DNA of 32,154 nt from Gordonia oryzae (GCF_003797185.1 NZ_RKMH01000024.1:1-32154); one strand, 5' to 3'; positions 18,214 through 28,196 are shown, counted from the first letter of the stretch. Program-made: numbers and translations. The notes: generated by a model not told the origin, from the sequence alone.

Positions 18214-18789
18214 GTGCGCACCTGGAGAAGGCAGGGTCGCGGTTCGCGGATGCGGATTTGTTCCAACCTCGAACGCCATGAGGTCGAGCTGCTCGCGTCG
18301 ATGGTGGCCTCGATGACCGACCTCCTCGCCGAACGGGAATCGAGCGCGCCCATCGATGAACTCGCTGCGATGACCGGAATCCGGACCGGTCATTCGTCAC
18401 CGCCGACCGATCTCACCCTGGGCCGGCTGCTGCCCGATTTCCATCGTCCCGATCAGGAACGCGACTTGGAAGCGGAGATGATCAACGGCGACCTCAACGC
18501 CGCGATGCGCAGCCTTAACGAGCCGAAGATCATCGACGCGAAACTCGGGGCAGCGCAGACGTTGCTGGATTCGTTGCCCGCCGGTGGTGGCGACATCGCC
18601 CTGACCGAGGCACAGGCACTCGACTGGCTGACTGCGCTCAACGACGTCCGGCTGGCTCTCGGCGCGATGCTCGGCATCTCCGAGGACACCCCCGACCAGC
18701 TTCCCGAGGGTCATCCGCATGCCGCCCATCTCGACGTCTACCACTGGCTGACGGTGATGCAGGAGTTGCTCGTCGAGGCTTTGATGTGA
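18214..18789 (+). CDS. DUF2017 family protein
   Basis: 191 aa of unknown function, all-helical, found next to clpS throughout actinobacteria. Conserved blocks are SNLERHEVELLASMVASM, the GHSSPPTDLTLGRLLPDFHRPD segment, FNEP-type SLNEPKIIDAKLGAAQTLLDSLP, and TALNDVRLALGAMLGI near 150. GTG 18214 (VRTWRRQG) matches the start MRKWKR-type of the M. tuberculosis homologue Rv1332 as I remember it, though the frame is open further upstream. The 4-nt gap after clpS implies coupled translation. A link to the ClpS/Clp protease system is likely from context, but the molecular role is not visible. Confidence 0.85.
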   Translation: MRTWRRQGRGSRMRICSNLERHEVELLASMVASMTDLLAERESSAPIDELAAMTGIRTGHSSPPTDLTLGRLLPDFHRPDQERDLEAEMINGDLNAAMRSLNEPKIIDAKLGAAQTLLDSLPAGGGDIALTEAQALDWLTALNDVRLALGAMLGISEDTPDQLPEGHPHAAHLDVYHWLTVMQELLVEALM

Positions 18790-18836
18790 GCGGAGAATGA
18801 TGTGAGTGTGGCCTCTTTGCGGGCACGGGCGCTGAA

Positions 18837-19946
18837 GTGACAGGGGAGTCGGACGCGCGAATGGCGCAGGCGGGCAACCGCATCACCGAGATCGATGGGA
18901 TCACCGTCGGCCATCACCACCGCATCGACGCCGAGGTGACCGTCGGCGGTGGCGGCCCCGGCGACCCGCCCGGGACCGGCTGGTGCAGCGGCACCACGGT
19001 AATCCGGATCGACGGGCCGCACCCGTGCGCGGCCGTGGACGTGCGCGGCGGCGGTCCGGGTACCCGTGAAACCGATCTACTCGATCCGGCGAACACCGTC
19101 ACCACCGCCCACGCCGTCGTCCTGACCGGTGGCAGCGCCTACGGGCTGGCCGCCGCCGACGGCGTGATGAGCGAACTCGAGCGCACCGGCGTGGGCCTGC
19201 CGATGGACGCACACGGGCACGTGGTCCCGATCGTTCCCGCCGCGGTGATCTTCGACCTGCCGGTCGGGGGGTGGCGGAACCGTCCGGACGCGGGGTTCGG
19301 TAGTGCGGCGGTGCGCTCGGCGGGTCGCGAGTTCGCGGTGGGTAGCGTCGGTGCCGGTGCGGGCGCGCGGGCCGGTGCCCTCAAGGGCGGTGTCGGCACG
19401 GCGAGTCGTCGAATCGTGCAGGGCCCGGCCGCCGGAATCCTCGTGGGCGCGCTCATCGTCGCCAATCCGGTCGGCGAGGTGATCGATCCGGATACCGGAT
19501 TGCCTTGGGGCGTCGGCCAATCCGACCTGATTCGACTGGGCTTGCAGCGGCCGACACCGGCCGAGGTGGCTGCGCTGGCCGACGTCGGCGCCACGCCGAC
19601 CGTCCTCAACACCACGATCGGCGTCGTCGCGACCGATGCGGCGTTCGCCCCGGCGTCGTTGCGGCGGGTGGCGATGTCGGCGCATGACGGGCTCGCGATG
19701 GCGATCCGTCCGGTGCACTCACCGCTCGACGGCGACACCATCTTCGCCGTAACCACCGGGGCGCACCCGGTGGCGCCGGTACCGGCGATCCCGCCCGGCA
19801 TGAACCCGGACACCGCGGTGTTGGCGCAGGTGTGTGTGGTCGCCGCCGAGATCACCCGGGATGCGGTCATCGCGGCGATCGTCGCCGCCGAACCGGTCGC
19901 GAGCATCCCCGCCTACCGACGCGTGATGGCGTCAGCAGTGCGCTGA
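18837..19946 (+). CDS. P1 family (S58, DmpA-like) peptidase
   Basis: N-terminal-nucleophile-type hydrolase related to beta-peptidyl aminopeptidase/DmpA, synthesised as one chain and expected to cut itself. 369 aa. Family landmarks are ITVGHHHRID, the CSGTTVI segment, VVLTGGSAYGLAAADGVM (95-111), KGGVGTAS (183-190) and VLNTTIGVVATDAAF, where self-cleavage should expose Thr259 (or Thr260) as nucleophile. GTG 18837 is taken as start; ATG 18861 is in frame and equally possible. It follows the DUF2017 gene by 47 nt. Its 3' end forms half of a strong terminator hairpin. It corresponds to M. tuberculosis Rv1333. Confidence 0.88.
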   Translation: MTGESDARMAQAGNRITEIDGITVGHHHRIDAEVTVGGGGPGDPPGTGWCSGTTVIRIDGPHPCAAVDVRGGGPGTRETDLLDPANTVTTAHAVVLTGGSAYGLAAADGVMSELERTGVGLPMDAHGHVVPIVPAAVIFDLPVGGWRNRPDAGFGSAAVRSAGREFAVGSVGAGAGARAGALKGGVGTASRRIVQGPAAGILVGALIVANPVGEVIDPDTGLPWGVGQSDLIRLGLQRPTPAEVAALADVGATPTVLNTTIGVVATDAAFAPASLRRVAMSAHDGLAMAIRPVHSPLDGDTIFAVTTGAHPVAPVPAIPPGMNPDTAVLAQVCVVAAEITRDAVIAAIVAAEPVASIPAYRRVMASAVR

Positions 19947-19956
19947 CGCCATCACG
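19922..19956. terminator. 14-bp terminator hairpin overlapping the S58 peptidase stop
   Basis: CGTGATGGCGTCAG at 19922-19935 pairs perfectly with CTGACGCCATCACG at 19943-19956 around a 7-nt loop. The stop TGA (19944-19946) lies within the right arm, so the last codons are under selection for both protein and hairpin. It sits between convergent genes and probably acts in both directions. Confidence 0.75.
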
Positions 19957-19993
19957 GTCTCCGGGCCGCCCGCCGGTGAGGGCGGGGCGGTGG

Positions 19994-20386
19994 TTACTGG
20001 TGGTCCGAGGTACAGACCCAGGTGTAGATCTCGCCGCCGCCTGCGGCGTAGAGCGCGTTCGACTGGGCGCTGTAGAGGCTGGGGCCGCGGCCGTAGCCCC
20101 AATACGACGGTGACGAGGCCACAGCGCCGCAACCGTTGACGAACTGGACCACGACCTTACAGCCGTAGCCGCAGGCATCGAGGGCCTCGCTCGAGGCCTC
20201 GGCGTAGGAGTCGTAGTCCCACGCTCGACCGGTGTCTCCGGTCGAGGTGTTCAGCGCGATCGCGCCGTAGTAACTGCCATAGGCGTGGGCGGCGGGGGCG
20301 GTGTCGAGGGCGGTGGGAGCGACGAGCGCTGCACCCACTGCGCCCACGGCGACGGCCGAGGCAACCAGACGCTTGCGAATACTCAT
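19994..20386 (-). CDS. Secreted DUF4189 protein
   Basis: 130 aa. A Sec signal peptide is clear: MSIRKRL, an Ala/Val-rich core, then cleavage after AHA at residue 35. The mature part is a DUF4189 domain: YGAIALNTSTGDTGRAWDY, AEASSEALDACGYGCKVVVQF, NGCGAVA and a C-terminal YTWVCTSD. Four cysteines suggest two disulfides. DUF4189 proteins are small exported proteins of unknown function, common in mycolata. GGAGA precedes the ATG. It starts 27 nt after the lipoprotein gene on the same strand, so both may be co-transcribed and act at the envelope. Confidence 0.85.
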   Translation of the reverse strand: MSIRKRLVASAVAVGAVGAALVAPTALDTAPAAHAYGSYYGAIALNTSTGDTGRAWDYDSYAEASSEALDACGYGCKVVVQFVNGCGAVASSPSYWGYGRGPSLYSAQSNALYAAGGGEIYTWVCTSDHQ

Positions 20387-20413
20387 GAGCTGTCTCCTTG
20401 CGTGAGCGGGTGA

Positions 20414-21205
20414 TCAGGCCGGCGCGCGCGAGGCGTCGGACGGGTTCGGGGTTCCGGAGGGGGACGGGGTGGCAACCGTCGCCGGCTTGGTGACCTCGAC
20501 GGTGTTGTTCCAGTTCGACAGGTTCATCGTCATCGTGGAGTTGGTCGCTGGTATGAGGACCACGCGGCCGAGCTGGTTGTCGGGTGTGATCCAGACGTTC
20601 ACCGGCACCTGGGCATCTTGGTTCTTGGTGATGTTGGTCCCGGTCAGCGCGGCGAGTTGCTTGGCGGCGACGGTCCCAGTGACGCGGGTGGCCTTGACAC
20701 CGCCGATGTCCTCGGTGCCGGAGGTCTTGGGGTCCTGCATGTTCCGCAGCAGGTTCGCCAGGCCCTTCTCGGGGTTGAGAACGACCGAGACGTCGTAGAC
20801 GGACCGGCCGTCGCCGTAGTCGACGTAGCCCTTGTTGCCGATGTCTGCGTAGAGGTGTTGATCGACGTAGACGAACGGTGCGGCGCTGTCGGTGGTGCCC
20901 AGCATCACCGTCGCGGTGCCCTTGGCCGCTGTCCTGGGCTTGGTCACCAGATCGGCGTCGACCTTCTTGACGGTTACGTTGGGAACTTTGCCGTCGACGG
21001 TGAGGTCCAGATGAGCACCGGTGAGGGCTGCGGTCTTGTCGGCGGCGGCTTTGATGAGGGCAGCCGGATCGTTCATCGACGACGAGGCGGTGGTGTTGTT
21101 GCCGCCGGAGCCGCTGTCGGAACCCGACGAGCAGCCGGTGAGCGTGATGGCAGCGGCGATACCCGTGGCGATGGCGGCGGTGGCAACACGGTGGGCACGG
21201 TGCAT
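20414..21205 (-). CDS. LppX/LprAFG-family lipoprotein
   Basis: 263 aa. The lipobox L-T-G-C25 follows a short hydrophobic signal, then a Ser/Gly/Asn-rich linker. The mature domain (about 50-240) has the LppX_LprAFG pattern: DPAALIKAAADKTAALTGAHLDLTVDGKVPN, FVYVDQHLYADIGNKGYVDYG, and the closing PVNVWITPDNQLGRVVL. This fold is a half-barrel with a cavity that carries acylated lipids across the mycobacterial envelope. ATG 21205 is chosen because AGGAG lies 8 nt upstream; the frame is open to 21412 but that part has no protein-like pattern. The C-terminus is a Pro/Ser/Thr-rich tail. Confidence 0.85.
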   Translation of the reverse strand: MHRAHRVATAAIATGIAAAITLTGCSSGSDSGSGGNNTTASSSMNDPAALIKAAADKTAALTGAHLDLTVDGKVPNVTVKKVDADLVTKPRTAAKGTATVMLGTTDSAAPFVYVDQHLYADIGNKGYVDYGDGRSVYDVSVVLNPEKGLANLLRNMQDPKTSGTEDIGGVKATRVTGTVAAKQLAALTGTNITKNQDAQVPVNVWITPDNQLGRVVLIPATNSTMTMNLSNWNNTVEVTKPATVATPSPSGTPNPSDASRAPA

Positions 21206-21545
21206 GTGGTGAGCTCCTGATTCTCTGAGGTTCCCCCGGGGCCGATATCGGTTGTCGAAGTCGGCACCACAGATCGTGAACTGTGGCGAAACGCTACAGC
21301 GCTGCACAACGGTGTGGAAACAGCTGTAGATCGCACGGATGACGGATGACGGGTGACGGGGTGCGTGGCGCGGCGCGATACGTTGGGGCGCAGGCCTGAG
21401 CTGGGAGAGCATCGGATTCGGGCAGTCGACCGGAATAGCGTCGCCGAGCCGGACGTTGGGTACCCACGATGTGCCGAGTGCGCGCGGTCGGGCGGGAGCA
21501 GCCCGTGCGACGGTAAGAGCGTGACGGTGAGAGCGAGGAGTGGCG
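21206..21545. other. Divergent intergenic region, lipoprotein / mec
   Basis: About 340 bases holding the outward promoters of both genes. Visible elements are CTACAGC at 21292-21298, echoed by GCTGTAG around 21323, as a wide inverted repeat, and a short tandem run of GATGACGG-like units near 21338-21360. I cannot assign -10 boxes with confidence. The GAGGAG at 21535-21540 is the mec ribosome-binding site. Confidence 0.4.
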
Positions 21546-21953
21546 GTGCTGCGGATCAGCCGCGAGCTGGTGGATCAGATGATCGCGCATGCACGTGCCG
21601 ATCACCCCGATGAGGCGTGCGGGGTGATCGCCGGCCCCGAGGGCTCCGACGAGCCACAACGGTTCATCCCGATGGTCAATGCCGAACGGTCACCGACCTT
21701 CTATCGATTCGACTCGCTCGAGCAACTCAAGGTCTGGCGGGAGATGGACCGCCGGGACGAGGAACCGGTGGTGATCTACCACTCGCACACTGCAACCGAG
21801 CCCTACCCCAGCCGTACCGACGTGTCCTACGCGAGTGAGCCGGGTGCCCATTACGTCCTGGTGTCCACCCGTGAGCCCGACACCGACGAGGTCCGCAGTT
21901 ATCGGATCCTCGACGGGGTGGTCACCGAAGAAGAGATCGAGATCAGGAGCTGA
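21546..21953 (+). CDS. mec: Mec metalloprotease (JAMM) of the CysO pathway
   Basis: Zinc JAMM/MPN+ peptidase that releases cysteine from the CysO-cysteine adduct made by CysM. 135 aa from GTG 21546. The metal site is plain: HSHTATEPYPSRTD gives H-x-H-x10-D with the catalytic Ser, and the conserved Glu precedes CGVIAG in HPDEACGVIAGPEGS. GTG 21546 has GAGGAG 5 nt upstream; GTG 21540, two codons earlier, overlaps that Shine-Dalgarno and is less likely. It is followed after 6 nt by cysO and then cysM, giving the full sulfide-to-cysteine module. Confidence 0.92.
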   Translation: MLRISRELVDQMIAHARADHPDEACGVIAGPEGSDEPQRFIPMVNAERSPTFYRFDSLEQLKVWREMDRRDEEPVVIYHSHTATEPYPSRTDVSYASEPGAHYVLVSTREPDTDEVRSYRILDGVVTEEEIEIRS

Positions 21954-21959
21954 GCAACC

Positions 21960-23215
<1,256 letters not shown>

Positions 23216-23303
23216 GGCCCGATCCGCCCCCACTGCACCTGACCGACACAGCCTTTGACCGGCACCGCATCCGACCGAACCTGACCGGCACGGCGCCTGC
23301 GGC

Positions 23304-23309
23304 GAGGAG
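23304..23309 (+). promoter_or_regulatory. Ribosome-binding site pointing to an ATC start
   Basis: GAGGAG, the best Shine-Dalgarno in this interval, lies 6 nt before ATC 23316, in frame with the rhomboid gene. No ATG, GTG or TTG occurs in that frame between the upstream stop (23256) and TTG 23361, which has no ribosome-binding site. Confidence 0.5.
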
Positions 23310-23315
23310 AACACC

Positions 23316-23975
23316 ATCAACACGACCCAGACACCGGGAGCGCCGCCGACGCGGCGCCCGTTGTGGCAGCGCCCGTTATGGCAGCGATCGGCGCTGGTCA
23401 CGGTGTTCATCGTCATCGGCCTGATCATCGTCGAGGCCATCGATGCCGCCACCGACTACGACCTCGATTCGGCAGGTATCGAGCCGCGTCGTATCGACGG
23501 ACTCGACGGCATCGTGTGGTCGCCGTTCCTGCACGCCAACTGGGATCACCTGGAGGCCAACCTCGCGGTAGGGGTGGTCCTCGGATTCCTGCTGCTGCTC
23601 GCCCGGCGATTCCTATTCGTCACCGCGGTTGTCTGGATTACTTCCGGACTGGGCGTGTGGCTGTTCGCGCCGAGCGGATCGGTGACCGTCGGAGCCTCCG
23701 GGGTGATTTTCGGCTGGCTCGCCTACCTACTGGTTCGTGGATTGTTCAATCGCAATCTGTGGCAGATTCTCGGCGGCCTGGTCTTGCTGCCTGTCTACGG
23801 GTCGTTGCTCTGGGGAGTGCTGCCGACCGACCCGACCGTCTCGTGGCAGGGGCATGTGTTCGGGGCCATCGGCGGCGTTCTCGCCGCCTGGTTCCTCGCC
23901 GACCGCGACCGGCATCGTCGGTCTCGGAGTAGCGCGGCCCAAGGGGGTCCGCCGATGCCGGGGGTGTCGCAATAG
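23316..23975 (+). CDS. Rhomboid-family intramembrane serine protease
   Basis: Six-span intramembrane protease; 219 aa from ATC 23316, or 204 aa from TTG 23361. The catalytic pair is visible: Ser in [18 protein letters not shown] and His in [18 protein letters not shown]. The loop-1 motif [11 protein letters not shown] is conserved. ATC is preferred because GAGGAG sits 6 nt upstream and the resulting N-terminus ([18 protein letters not shown]) is a normal cytosolic tail; TTG has no such site. It stands between cysM and murI as M. tuberculosis Rv1337 does. Substrates are unknown. Its TAG stop overlaps the presumed murI start. Confidence 0.85.
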   Translation: MNTTQTPGAPPTRRPLWQRPLWQRSALVTVFIVIGLIIVEAIDAATDYDLDSAGIEPRRIDGLDGIVWSPFLHANWDHLEANLAVGVVLGFLLLLARRFLFVTAVVWITSGLGVWLFAPSGSVTVGASGVIFGWLAYLLVRGLFNRNLWQILGGLVLLPVYGSLLWGVLPTDPTVSWQGHVFGAIGGVLAAWFLADRDRHRRSRSSAAQGGPPMPGVSQ

Positions 23976-24778
23976 TCGCCCCCGGACCCGACGCCCCGAT
24001 CGGCATCTTCGATTCCGGCGTCGGCGGGCTCACCGTGGCCCGCGCGATCATCGACCTGCTCCCCGACGAGGACATCGTCTACATCGGCGACACCGCGAAC
24101 GGCCCCTACGGGCCGTTGACCATCCCGCAGATCCGCAAGCACGCGTTGGCCATCGGCGACGAGCTCGCCGAGCGTGGGGTGAAGGCCATCGTCATCGCGT
24201 GCAACACAGCGTCGGCGGCCGGTCTGCGCGACGCCCGTGAACGATACGCGCCGATTCCGGTCATCGAGGTGGTCCTGCCGGCGGTTCGGCGTGCGGTGGT
24301 CGCCACCAAGACCGGTCGCATCGGGGTCATCGGGACCGAGGCCACCATCGCCTCCCAGGCCTATCAGGACTCCTTCGCCGCCGCCCGGGATGCGGAGATT
24401 ACCGCAGTCGCCTGCCCTCGGTTCGTCGACTTCGTCGAACGCGGCATCACCAGCGGACGCCAGATCCTCGGCTTGGCGCAGGGCTACCTCGAGCCGCTGC
24501 AGGAAGCGGGCGTCGACACCGTGGTGCTCGGCTGCACCCACTACCCGCTGCTCTCGGGTGTCATCGCCCTCGCCATGGGCGATGAAGTCACACTCGTCTC
24601 CAGTGCCGAGGAAACCGCCAAGGACCTCTTTGCCGTACTGACCCGCTCGGACATGTTGCACCCGCACACCGATCGTGCCGCCGAACGCGTGTTTCACGCC
24701 ACCGGGAATCCGGAATCGTTCGCGCGCTTGTCAACTCGGTTCCTCGGCCCGACGGTCGGCTCGGTGGCCCGCATCTGA
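23972..24778 (+). CDS. murI: Glutamate racemase, non-canonical start
   Basis: Cofactor-independent racemase supplying D-glutamate for peptidoglycan. The substrate loop [17 protein letters not shown], the catalytic cysteines in VIACNTAS (about residue 77) and [10 protein letters not shown] (about 190), and the [11 protein letters not shown] motif are all present. In this frame there is no ATG, GTG or TTG between a stop at 23930 and GTG 24035. GTG 24035 cannot be the true start because it removes the essential DSGVGG loop. ATA 23972, overlapping the rhomboid TAG and 5 nt after GGGGGTG, is the best candidate; GTC 23975 is another. A slip joining the rhomboid frame (-1) in the G5 run at 23960-23964 is a remote option. 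Confidence 0.85.
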   Translation: MVAPGPDAPIGIFDSGVGGLTVARAIIDLLPDEDIVYIGDTANGPYGPLTIPQIRKHALAIGDELAERGVKAIVIACNTASAAGLRDARERYAPIPVIEVVLPAVRRAVVATKTGRIGVIGTEATIASQAYQDSFAAARDAEITAVACPRFVDFVERGITSGRQILGLAQGYLEPLQEAGVDTVVLGCTHYPLLSGVIALAMGDEVTLVSSAEETAKDLFAVLTRSDMLHPHTDRAAERVFHATGNPESFARLSTRFLGPTVGSVARI

Positions 24779-24861
24779 GGCGGCCTGCGGGACTCGTTCG
24801 CACACCGACTTGTGATCGGATACCCGGCCACCATGACGTCCGCGCATGGCAAGGTAGGGAT

Positions 24862-25626
24862 ATGCGTGTCACGGTGCTCGGTTGCTCGGGAAGTGTGGGT
24901 GGACCGGGTGCAGCCTGTTCGGGCTACCTGTTCTCGGTGCCCGGCGAGCAACCCGTGCTGATGGACTGCGGACCCGGCGTCTTCGGTGAGCTGATGCGGG
25001 TGTCCGATCCCGACAACATCGCGGTCGTGCTCTCCCATATGCACGCCGACCACTGCCTCGACCTGCCGGCGATGCTGGTCTGGCGCCGCTATGCCCCGCC
25101 CGGACCGGCGCCGGAGAAGGCCCCGCTCTACGGCCCGTCGGGGGTAGCGATGCGAATCGGCGCGGCGTCCTCGGAATTTCCCGGTGAGATCGACGACATA
25201 AGCGACACCTTCGACGTGCACGAGTGGGCCGACGGGATGGAGATCACGCTGGGCGGGATGAACATCCACGCGATGAAGCTCGATCACCCACCGGAGACCT
25301 ACGGTCTACGCGTCACCGGTCCGGAGGGTCACGTGATCGCTTTCAGCGGCGACACCGGGCCGTGTGACGAACTCATCGATCTCGCCGCCGATGCCGATCT
25401 GTTCCTGTGTGAGGCGTCGTGGACTCATGATCCCGGCAACCGGCCCGAGCATCTTCACCTGTCGGGTATCGAGGCCGGTGAGGCCGCTGCGAAGGCCAAC
25501 GCGAAGGCGTTGGCCATCACCCACGTGGCGCCGTGGTGCGACGCGTCGGTGATCATGGCCGAAGCACGCAGCACCTTCTCCGGTCCGGTCGAACTCGTCC
25601 GGCAAGGACAGATCTTCCACTTCTGA
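24862..25626 (+). CDS. Cyclic-nucleotide phosphodiesterase (metallo-beta-lactamase fold)
   Basis: 254 aa, MBL fold, orthologous in sequence and position to M. tuberculosis Rv1339, reported as an atypical class II cAMP phosphodiesterase. The metal-binding motif H59-x-H61-x-D63-H64 ([12 protein letters not shown]) is intact, followed by [28 protein letters not shown] with the bridging Asp, and ITHVAPW with the last His. It probably lowers cytosolic cAMP and thereby alters energy metabolism and drug tolerance, by analogy. ATG 24862 is preceded by AAGGTAGGG. It follows murI by 83 nt and precedes rph. Confidence 0.88.
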   Translation: MRVTVLGCSGSVGGPGAACSGYLFSVPGEQPVLMDCGPGVFGELMRVSDPDNIAVVLSHMHADHCLDLPAMLVWRRYAPPGPAPEKAPLYGPSGVAMRIGAASSEFPGEIDDISDTFDVHEWADGMEITLGGMNIHAMKLDHPPETYGLRVTGPEGHVIAFSGDTGPCDELIDLAADADLFLCEASWTHDPGNRPEHLHLSGIEAGEAAAKANAKALAITHVAPWCDASVIMAEARSTFSGPVELVRQGQIFHF

Positions 25627-25656
25627 CGCCCCGACAGCGTCATTCGGCTCGGTGTC

Positions 25657-25662
25657 TACAGT
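25657..25662 (+). promoter_or_regulatory. -10 element of leaderless rph transcript
   Basis: TACAGT, a good TAnnnT match, ends 7 nt before GTG 25670. This supports GTG 25670 rather than GTG 25652 as the start, since the earlier codon would lie upstream of the transcript. Confidence 0.45.
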
Positions 25663-25669
25663 TGATCGT

Positions 25670-26422
25670 GTGACGACACGCGCTGACGGCAGGGCCGACG
25701 ACGAACTCCGACCGATCACCTTCACCCGCGGATTCACCTCCCATCCGGCCGGATCCGTACTGGTGGAATTCGGGCAGACCCGGGTGTTGTGCACCGCCAG
25801 CGTGACCGAGGGGGTGCCGCCGTGGCGTCGAGGATCGGGCCTGGGGTGGCTGACCGCCGAGTACGCGATGTTGCCCGCCGCTACCCATGAGCGGTCTCGC
25901 CGCGAATCGGTCGCCGGTAGGGTCGGAGGCCGCACCCACGAGATCAGCCGACTCATCGGACGCTCGCTGCGTGCCTGCATCGACCTCGCCGCGCTGGGGG
26001 AGAACACCATCGCGCTCGACTGCGACGTGTTGCAGGCCGACGGCGGCACCCGGACCGCCGCGATCACCGGTGCGTACGTCGCGCTCGCCGACGCGGTGAC
26101 CTGGCTGGGTGCCGCGGGCAAACTCTCCGACCCGCAGCCGTTGTCGTGCATGATCGCCGCGGTCAGTGTGGGCGTGGTCGACGGCCGGGTCCGGCTGGAT
26201 CTGCCCTACGAGGAGGATTCGCGGGCCGAGGTCGACATGAACGTCGTGACCACCGACGCCGGCACTCTGGTGGAGGTGCAGGGTACCGGTGAGGGCGCGA
26301 CCTTCCCGCGCGCCACCCTGGAGAAGCTGCTCGATCTCGCCGAGATCGGTACCGCCACACTCTTCGAGGCGCAACGCGCGGTGCTCGACGAGCCGTATCC
26401 GGGCGAGTTGCCGACCGAATGA
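25670..26422 (+). CDS. rph: Ribonuclease PH
   Basis: Phosphate-dependent 3'-5' exoribonuclease that trims the 3' ends of tRNA precursors. 250 aa from GTG 25670 ([22 protein letters not shown]), the family's normal N-terminus. Conserved elements are [46 protein letters not shown] with the phosphate-binding Arg, [19 protein letters not shown], and the metal-binding [13 protein letters not shown]. The last codon and stop overlap the rdgB start as ATGA, so the two are translationally coupled. Confidence 0.95.
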   Translation: MTTRADGRADDELRPITFTRGFTSHPAGSVLVEFGQTRVLCTASVTEGVPPWRRGSGLGWLTAEYAMLPAATHERSRRESVAGRVGGRTHEISRLIGRSLRACIDLAALGENTIALDCDVLQADGGTRTAAITGAYVALADAVTWLGAAGKLSDPQPLSCMIAAVSVGVVDGRVRLDLPYEEDSRAEVDMNVVTTDAGTLVEVQGTGEGATFPRATLEKLLDLAEIGTATLFEAQRAVLDEPYPGELPTE

Positions 26423-27060
26423 GCGCTCCTCAGCCGACGGTCCGGCGAGTTCTGTTGGCCAGCCGCAACGCCAAGAAGCTGGCGGAGCTGCGACGCGTCG
26501 TCGACGCCGCGGGCATCGTGGGACTCGACGTCGTGGGACTCGACGCGGTCCCGAAGTACCCCGAGGAACCGGAGACCGGTGCAACCTTCGAGGAGAACGC
26601 GCTCATCAAGGCGCGCGCGGGAGCGCGGGCCACCGGACTGCCTTGTCTGGCCGATGATTCCGGGTTGTCGGTGGACGCCCTCAATGGTATGCCGGGAGTG
26701 CTCTCGGCTCGCTGGAGCGGACGTCATGGCGACGACGCGGCCAATAACGACCTGTTGTTGAGTCAGATCGCTGACGTTCCCGACGAGCGTCGCGGGGCTG
26801 CATTCGTCTCTGCCTGTGCGCTGGTGAAGCCCGACGGTTCCGAGACGGTCGTGCGCGGTCAGTGGCGAGGGATCATCTTACGAGAAGCGCTCGGTGCCAA
26901 CGGTTTCGGCTATGACCCGCTATTCATTCCGGACGACGCGGCGGCGGCCGGACGCACCTCGGCGGAATTGTCGGCGCAGGAGAAGGACTCGCTGAGTCAC
27001 CGCGGGAAGGCGTTGGCGCAGTTGGTGCCTGCGTTGGCAGCGCTGGCCGCCTCCGACTGA
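26419..27060 (+). CDS. rdgB: Non-canonical purine NTP pyrophosphatase (RdgB/HAM1)
   Basis: Hydrolyses dITP, dXTP and ITP to monophosphates so that deaminated purines are not built into nucleic acids. 213 aa. Family signatures are [16 protein letters not shown] (substrate loop), [40 protein letters not shown] with the catalytic Asp, [14 protein letters not shown], and [23 protein letters not shown] 26419 overlaps the rph stop by 4 nt. It converges with the DUF3817 gene at 27090, with 29 bases between stops and no clear hairpin. Confidence 0.95.
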   Translation: MSAPQPTVRRVLLASRNAKKLAELRRVVDAAGIVGLDVVGLDAVPKYPEEPETGATFEENALIKARAGARATGLPCLADDSGLSVDALNGMPGVLSARWSGRHGDDAANNDLLLSQIADVPDERRGAAFVSACALVKPDGSETVVRGQWRGIILREALGANGFGYDPLFIPDDAAAAGRTSAELSAQEKDSLSHRGKALAQLVPALAALAASD

Positions 27061-27089
27061 GCCGGCCGGCGCACACGCGGCTAGAGTGC

Positions 27090-27437
27090 CTACCCGCCGA
27101 GGCCGTACTCCTGCTTCACCTCGCGGGTGCGGATGTGCTCGAAGTAGAACGACAGAAACGGGATCGTGCCGGCGATTGCTGTCAGGACGATCTTTCCCAG
27201 CGGCCAACGCACCTTGATGGCCAGATCCACGGTCATGATCAGGTACGCGAAGTACACCCAGCCGTGCACGATCGGGACGAAGTCCAACGAGTCGACGCCG
27301 AAGCCATACTTGACGATCAGCTCGACCACCAAAAGGAGCAGCCACAAACCGGTGACCCATGCCAGGATGCGATATCGCAGGAGTGCTCCCTTGACCTTCT
27401 CGACGGGGGTGGCGGCGGGCTGGGCGGTCTCGGTCAC
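27090..27437 (-). CDS. Second DUF3817 membrane protein (Rv1342c-like)
   Basis: 115 aa with three hydrophobic segments: YRILAWVTGLWLLLLVVELIVKYG, VHGWVYFAYLIMTVDLAIKV and LTAIAGTIPFLSFYFEHI. The central HGWVYF and the closing segment before a basic tail are DUF3817 features. Function unknown. Its start overlaps the stop of the upstream lprD-like gene by 4 nt, so both are made together. It is only distantly similar to the DUF3817 protein at 5919-6284. The pair matches M. tuberculosis Rv1342c-Rv1343c. Confidence 0.85.
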   Translation of the reverse strand: MTETAQPAATPVEKVKGALLRYRILAWVTGLWLLLLVVELIVKYGFGVDSLDFVPIVHGWVYFAYLIMTVDLAIKVRWPLGKIVLTAIAGTIPFLSFYFEHIRTREVKQEYGLGG

Positions 27438-27895
27438 TTGCTGCGGTCCTCACTGACAGATGAATCGGGTGTTGCGGTGGTCAGACGTCGGTCGCCGTGT
27501 GCGTGATCGGCGGCGCTGAGTTCGGCCAGGTACTCGTTGTACTCGCGGAGTCCGGAGTCGTCATCGGCGACGGTTGTCTCGTGCAGCGACGACGCGCTCG
27601 GCGTGCTGGCACGCTCGGGGAGCAGATCCTCGGGGATCTCCGTCATTCCCCTGGCTGCGGTTGCCCTCTGGAGTTCCTCGGGATCACTCTCCAAGACGAC
27701 GAACCGTCGATAGGCCCAGAGGAATGCGAATCCGAAGGCCGGCCACTGCAAGGCGTAGCCGAGATTCTGGCCGGTTCCGCCGGCCTCGTAGGTGTCCCAC
27801 TGCCACCAGGCCAGACTGAGGCAGACAATCGCGGCAACCACCACCAGCACCAGGAGTGCGGGGCGGTGCCGTCGTCGGCCGGGCTGCTGGGACAT
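27434..27895 (-). CDS. LprD-like membrane protein
   Basis: 153 aa from ATG 27895. Two hydrophobic segments, LLVLVVVAAIVCLSLAWWQW and LGYALQWPAFGFAFLWAYR, are followed by a cytosolic-type tail with EIPEDLLPERAST and LREYNEYLAELSAAD, features shared with M. tuberculosis LprD (Rv1343c). LprD is annotated as a lipoprotein, but here the single Cys lies in AAIVC-L, with Val at the -1 position, which does not fit a lipobox. A two-span membrane protein is more likely. It forms an overlapping pair with the DUF3817 gene and has a leaderless-type -10. Confidence 0.8.
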   Translation of the reverse strand: MSQQPGRRRHRPALLVLVVVAAIVCLSLAWWQWDTYEAGGTGQNLGYALQWPAFGFAFLWAYRRFVVLESDPEELQRATAARGMTEIPEDLLPERASTPSASSLHETTVADDDSGLREYNEYLAELSAADHAHGDRRLTTATPDSSVSEDRSK

Positions 27896-27902
27896 AGCTA
27901 CG

Positions 27903-27908
27903 ACGGTA
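27903..27908 (-). promoter_or_regulatory. -10 element of lprD-like gene
   Basis: On the minus strand TACCGT ends 7 nt before ATG 27895 with no Shine-Dalgarno sequence between, as in the other leaderless candidates here. Confidence 0.4.
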
Positions 27909-28095
27909 CCTGGCCTGCGTCGATGAGCTGCCGAGCGGTCCCGGTGATCTGCGTCAACACTGTGATGGTGACGCGTCATCGCGGCTCGGCAGAAGTCCCT
28001 ATCGATTGAGCCTTGCGCATGAGGTTGCGGCACCACTCGAGGGTGCGACCCCATCGCCGACCTTGGTCGATTCCGTCGATCCACGAGGCGGGCGG

Positions 28096-28101
28096 TACGC
28101 T
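28096..28101 (+). promoter_or_regulatory. -10 element of tRNA-Leu
   Basis: TACGCT lies 10 nt before the mature tRNA 5' end. No convincing -35 is seen at the usual distance. Confidence 0.3.
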
Positions 28102-28111
28102 GATCGGGCAC

Positions 28112-28196
<85 letters not shown>

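Noticed and set aside
21336..21360. GATGACGG-like tandem units before mec as a CRISPR or regulatory array
   Set aside because: Only about three imperfect short copies without spacers; probably simple sequence.
23943..23975. Programmed -1 frameshift fusing rhomboid and MurI
   Set aside because: The G5 runs allow slippage on paper, but there is no proper heptamer or evident stimulatory structure, and a membrane protease-racemase fusion makes little sense.
24035..24778. GTG 24035 as the start of murI
   Set aside because: It deletes the FDSGVGG substrate loop that every active glutamate racemase has.
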